Shown here: positions 61,070-64,000 of the stretch, in pieces | Layout: each line of letters starts with the position of its first letter | Position numbering within the stretch: position 1 is the stretch's first letter | Source: Nissolia schottii | Lineage: Eukaryota; Streptophyta; Magnoliopsida; Fabales; Fabaceae | NCBI GenBank assembly: GCA_003254905.1 | Contig: QANU01073111.1 | Location: forward strand, 1,241,404-1,305,403 | Direction of reading: 5' to 3' | DNA: 64,000 nucleotides | The notes under the pieces: model-generated | Told to the model about the DNA's origin: nothing | What the model saw: only the letters and a program-made list of their open reading frames with translations | The model's database searches: none | Made by a program: the position numbers and the translations under genes

Positions 61070-64000
61070 TCATCGGTCTTCCCTTCTTACAGCATTTGGA
61101 TCGGACATCATGTCCATCATCATTTTCTCGGGTGAATCTTCCCAATTCGCAAATGTCTTGAGGTCAACCTGTAAATATCATGATAACAGTAGTGTTACCG
61201 TAGTTCTTCAATTTATCAAAATTTAATTAATAGTTGCAACCAGTAATCGGATCAGGTGGTATACTTTTCGTCTTTGCTCAGTAAAAAGTTCTTCTCTCCG
61301 TTGGTATGAATTTTGCACCTCCTTTGCCACTTTCCCACCAAGGCCCCAAACTTCCACTTCTGAAATCACAGCTTCGACAGGTAGGAAACCCTGAAGCATA
61401 TCATAAGCCAACAACAGCTCAGAAATATGAGACATGGCCACAATACTTTTAACCAATCCCAGTATCATGTCTCCATAATTCATAGTCTAAACGACTGTCA
61501 AGTTCTTAACATCAGCCAAATAATAAATACAATCAACTAAAATTGCACAGCCATGGAAGAGTTCACCAGATGGCTATCCTCCTTTATTTAGATAAGAGAA
61601 ATTTTTTCCATCAGATAAAGCAAAGAATCAGATACTTTTGACGCAAGCATTTACTCAGTATATGGTTGCAAAATCTATGTTCACTTCAAGTACTCTCAGC
61701 AATAGAAATATACCTGATCCGGAGAGAGAGGACCACTCTGGTAAGTTTTGTCAACAGCATGATGGCGAATGGTCACTTTTGCGAAATCTTCCTCAATAAA
61801 TATTCTCTCATTTCCTGGAGTTCCACCAAATGCGACTCCAACTGGTTTTGGATGTGATTGGTATGCCCTACCAGTAGGATGCAAGTGGCTATAAACAAAA
61901 TTCTTTTCCTTGCCTGTCAATAATGACATACATAATTGGTTGCAGGGTTTTTTAAATAAAAAAAAACTGATCACACGCCCGAAAAAAAAAGGAACATTGT
62001 CACCTCTACATACCAGTAGGTGGGTGTACATGAAAAACTGGACTTATAGAGTATAAACACCCAGAATTTCCATAGAAGATGTCCTTATTTTCAAGACCTT
62101 GATCTGTTAGGGCACCTACAACCCATTTCCTATCAATGGAATTTCCCTCATGAGCATCTCCTGAACTTGCAGTGACCAAAATTAGTAATGGACCCTTGTA
62201 ACCTTCAACACGAGACCAAAATCTGTTGAGACCTCTTCCATGAGTGGATGACCTATAACATAGCATACATTTGATGTCAACATGCATCTCCTTTTTCAAT
62301 GAAGCAACTCTCAAACAAAATTACAAATGCAGCGCAGCTAGTGACATACAAACTAAAAGTCAATAGAAAGAAAATAAAGAAAACACCAAAATAGGTGACC
62401 AGGATACTTCTTTCCCCATTTTTGAAAAAAGAAAATTAAGAAGTGTCCTGGAACTTAAAAAGCAAAATAGCAAGCTGAGACTAGCAAAATAGCAAGCTGA
62501 GACTGATTGAGGGTCAGAGATGCAAACCGATAAAGTATGTTTTCATCTATTCCACCTCCACCGCTGAAAAATATTCTTGCTATCTCTTCATTTACTGTAC
62601 TTTTCTGTGTGATAGAAATTGCCCACGCCCTTCCTTCGGTTAAAATATTATCAAACGTAGCTGTCGATGAAATATCTCCAACAGAGGAATTAGACGATGC
62701 CAATTCATCCTGCCATTGGGTAAAGAAATTAGTACATCTTACGACACCTAAGAACCAGATGCAACATATTTTCTCTCTTAAAATAACTAATGGTAAAAAG
62801 AGGGATGCTAATTGCTACACCGTTTTAGTTAATAATACAATAAGAAATACAGTATCGTATTGAACTAAAAACAGCGGCAGTTTGTGATAAATAGATTGAC
62901 AATATAACACACAATGCATAATTTTAGATTGTCCAATGAGGCAAGAATCTAGAAAAGAATAAATAACAATAATAACGGTTTTGCTTAGGAGGCGTCACTA
63001 AGGAATCAGAAATAGAGAGTATACAACAAAAAGCAAAGCATTTAACACGTTGGAAACTTAAAATGCCTTACTTTTAATTGAATACATTCCAATTATGGTT
63101 CTTTAACTGATGTCCCTAAGTCCCTAGTTGGAAATCCCTAGTAATATGCATGGTAACTTGAGAAGTACATTAATTTTTCTCTGCAAATCATAAGTGAATA
63201 ATAAGAGTACTAGAGACTACTCCTACAAATCCTCAGAATTCTGAACTGTAGGACAGCAAATCAATGTATTGTCAATATATGCATGGTGCAAGGCAAAAGA
63301 AATGATATATAGGACTGACAAAATCATATCATGACCATTGTTGTAAATCAAATTTCAACAGAAATTGCCCCAAGGCAGAACAGCAGAATCAAAAGAAATG
63401 AAGAAATTAAACACATGCTGAAGTGGGCATTAAATTTTCGTGAATTCATGATAATCAATGACACTATTTAATATACATAAGCACACAAATTACCCCTGCT
63501 AGTTGAAGTCTGGCATGAAAATACTGTCTCAGGCAATCAGGGAGGCACGGCACTGTACTCATAACCCAAGTAACAAACTTCCCTGCAGGAAGCTGAACTT
63601 CCAAGCTCGAAATATCACAATCCCACACATTGAAGCCACCCTCAACTCCGCCACATGATGTGATGGCTGAAAGCACCAAATGGCTCATATCCGGTAGCCT
63701 AAGATCCCCTTTCCCCTCAGAATTTCCCGAATTCCTGCAATCCCAATACATAACCCAACAAATTGAAAGAAGCAAAATCACATCGCTCGGAACAAGGTGC
63801 CCGCTGATCTTGCAATTGGAATCCTCAGACTCAAATTCCAAATGCAGAGGCACCTTCGCTCTTCCCGTCGCTGCAACGAATACTCTGAGAACCAGGTTCA
63901 GTGAAACTGATGCAGATACCCTAGCACAACACTTATTATAACCTCTCAATAATCCAACCCAATTAATTCCCCCTTTATCGGGAACGAAAAATTGATCGGC
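61070..64000 (-). CDS. TLDc-domain protein (5' end beyond window)
   Basis: Six exons on the minus strand: 63494-64000 (continues past the window), 62528-62709, 62014-62252, 61714-61913, 61265-61390 and 61070-61168. The readable 450 residues start within FFVPDKGGINWVGLLRGYNK. The TLDc domain spans the middle: STATFDNILTEGRAWAISIT, LYRSSTHGRGLNRFWSRVEG, GPLLILVTASSGDAHEG, KWVVGALTDQGLENKDIFYG, FVYSHLHPTGRAYQSHPKPV, GVAFGGTPGNERIFIEEDF. The C-terminal block (EVEVWGLGGKVAKEVQNSYQ, then TFANWEDSPEKMMMDMMSDP) is typical of plant TLDc proteins. TLDc domains are linked to oxidative-stress resistance and V-ATPase regulation in other eukaryotes. The role in plants is unclear. The layout matches Arabidopsis At5g39590 (from memory), annotated as a nucleolar TLD protein. 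No lesion is seen. Confidence 0.92.

Overview
This window is nuclear DNA from a flowering plant. It is AT-rich between genes. The genes are split by short GT-AG introns, and the non-coding DNA carries many microsatellites, MITEs, a SINE and an LTR retrotransposon. The gene set (photosystem I subunit N, GT-2 trihelix factor, ATL RING-H2 ligase, WAT1/nodulin-21 transporter, ATG1t kinase) is that of a dicot. Codon choice and the MITE that begins GGGTTAATTAAG suggest a legume, probably soybean or a close relative. That species call is an inference. One 57-base N run and two single Ns show that it comes from a draft or pseudomolecule assembly.

Layout. 1-5.9 kb: AT-rich repeats. 5.9-10.9 kb (+): seven-exon WAT1-type transporter with a 2.6 kb repeat-filled intron. 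11.8-15.1 kb: two direct repeats of about 0.85 kb flank an antisense, scrambled 5' piece of the plastid carbamoyl-phosphate synthase small subunit gene (carA). One of the repeats holds a Mutator-like MITE, and the other shows the empty site. 17.1-18.8 kb (+): GT-2-like trihelix transcription factor whose start lies in the N gap. 21.7-22.2 kb (+): small three-helix membrane protein of unknown function. 23.2-27.3 kb (-): seven-exon J-domain protein, probably mitochondrial, sharing a 407-bp bidirectional promoter with a Gly/Tyr-rich repeat protein of the At5g39570/PLDRP1 type (27.7-28.7 kb, +). 28.9-30.4 kb (+): a second carA pseudogene, inverted relative to the first. 31.0-31.3 kb (-): a dead histone H3 gene. 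35.5-38.0 kb (-): complete actin gene with a leader intron. 39.1-39.3 kb: SINE with a 15-bp target duplication. 41.5-44.0 kb: a complete non-autonomous LTR retrotransposon (5-bp target duplication) carrying a captured fragment of cytosolic ribosomal protein L27. 44.5-45.4 kb (-): PSI-N. 49.5-50.2 kb (-): ATL RING-H2 ligase. 50.3-56.8 kb: gene-free, with MITEs. 56.9-58.9 kb (+): eight-exon ATG1t kinase. 61.1-64.0 kb (-): TLDc-domain protein, cut by the window end.

The genes do not form a pathway; they are ordinary, independently transcribed plant genes. The shared promoter at 27.3-27.7 kb is the one clear case of coupled architecture. The most unusual content is gene-fragment traffic: three host genes (carA twice, histone H3, RPL27) appear as broken or captured copies within about 30 kb, several next to direct repeats or inside a mobile element. 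No CRISPR array, rRNA, tRNA or prokaryotic-style system was seen.
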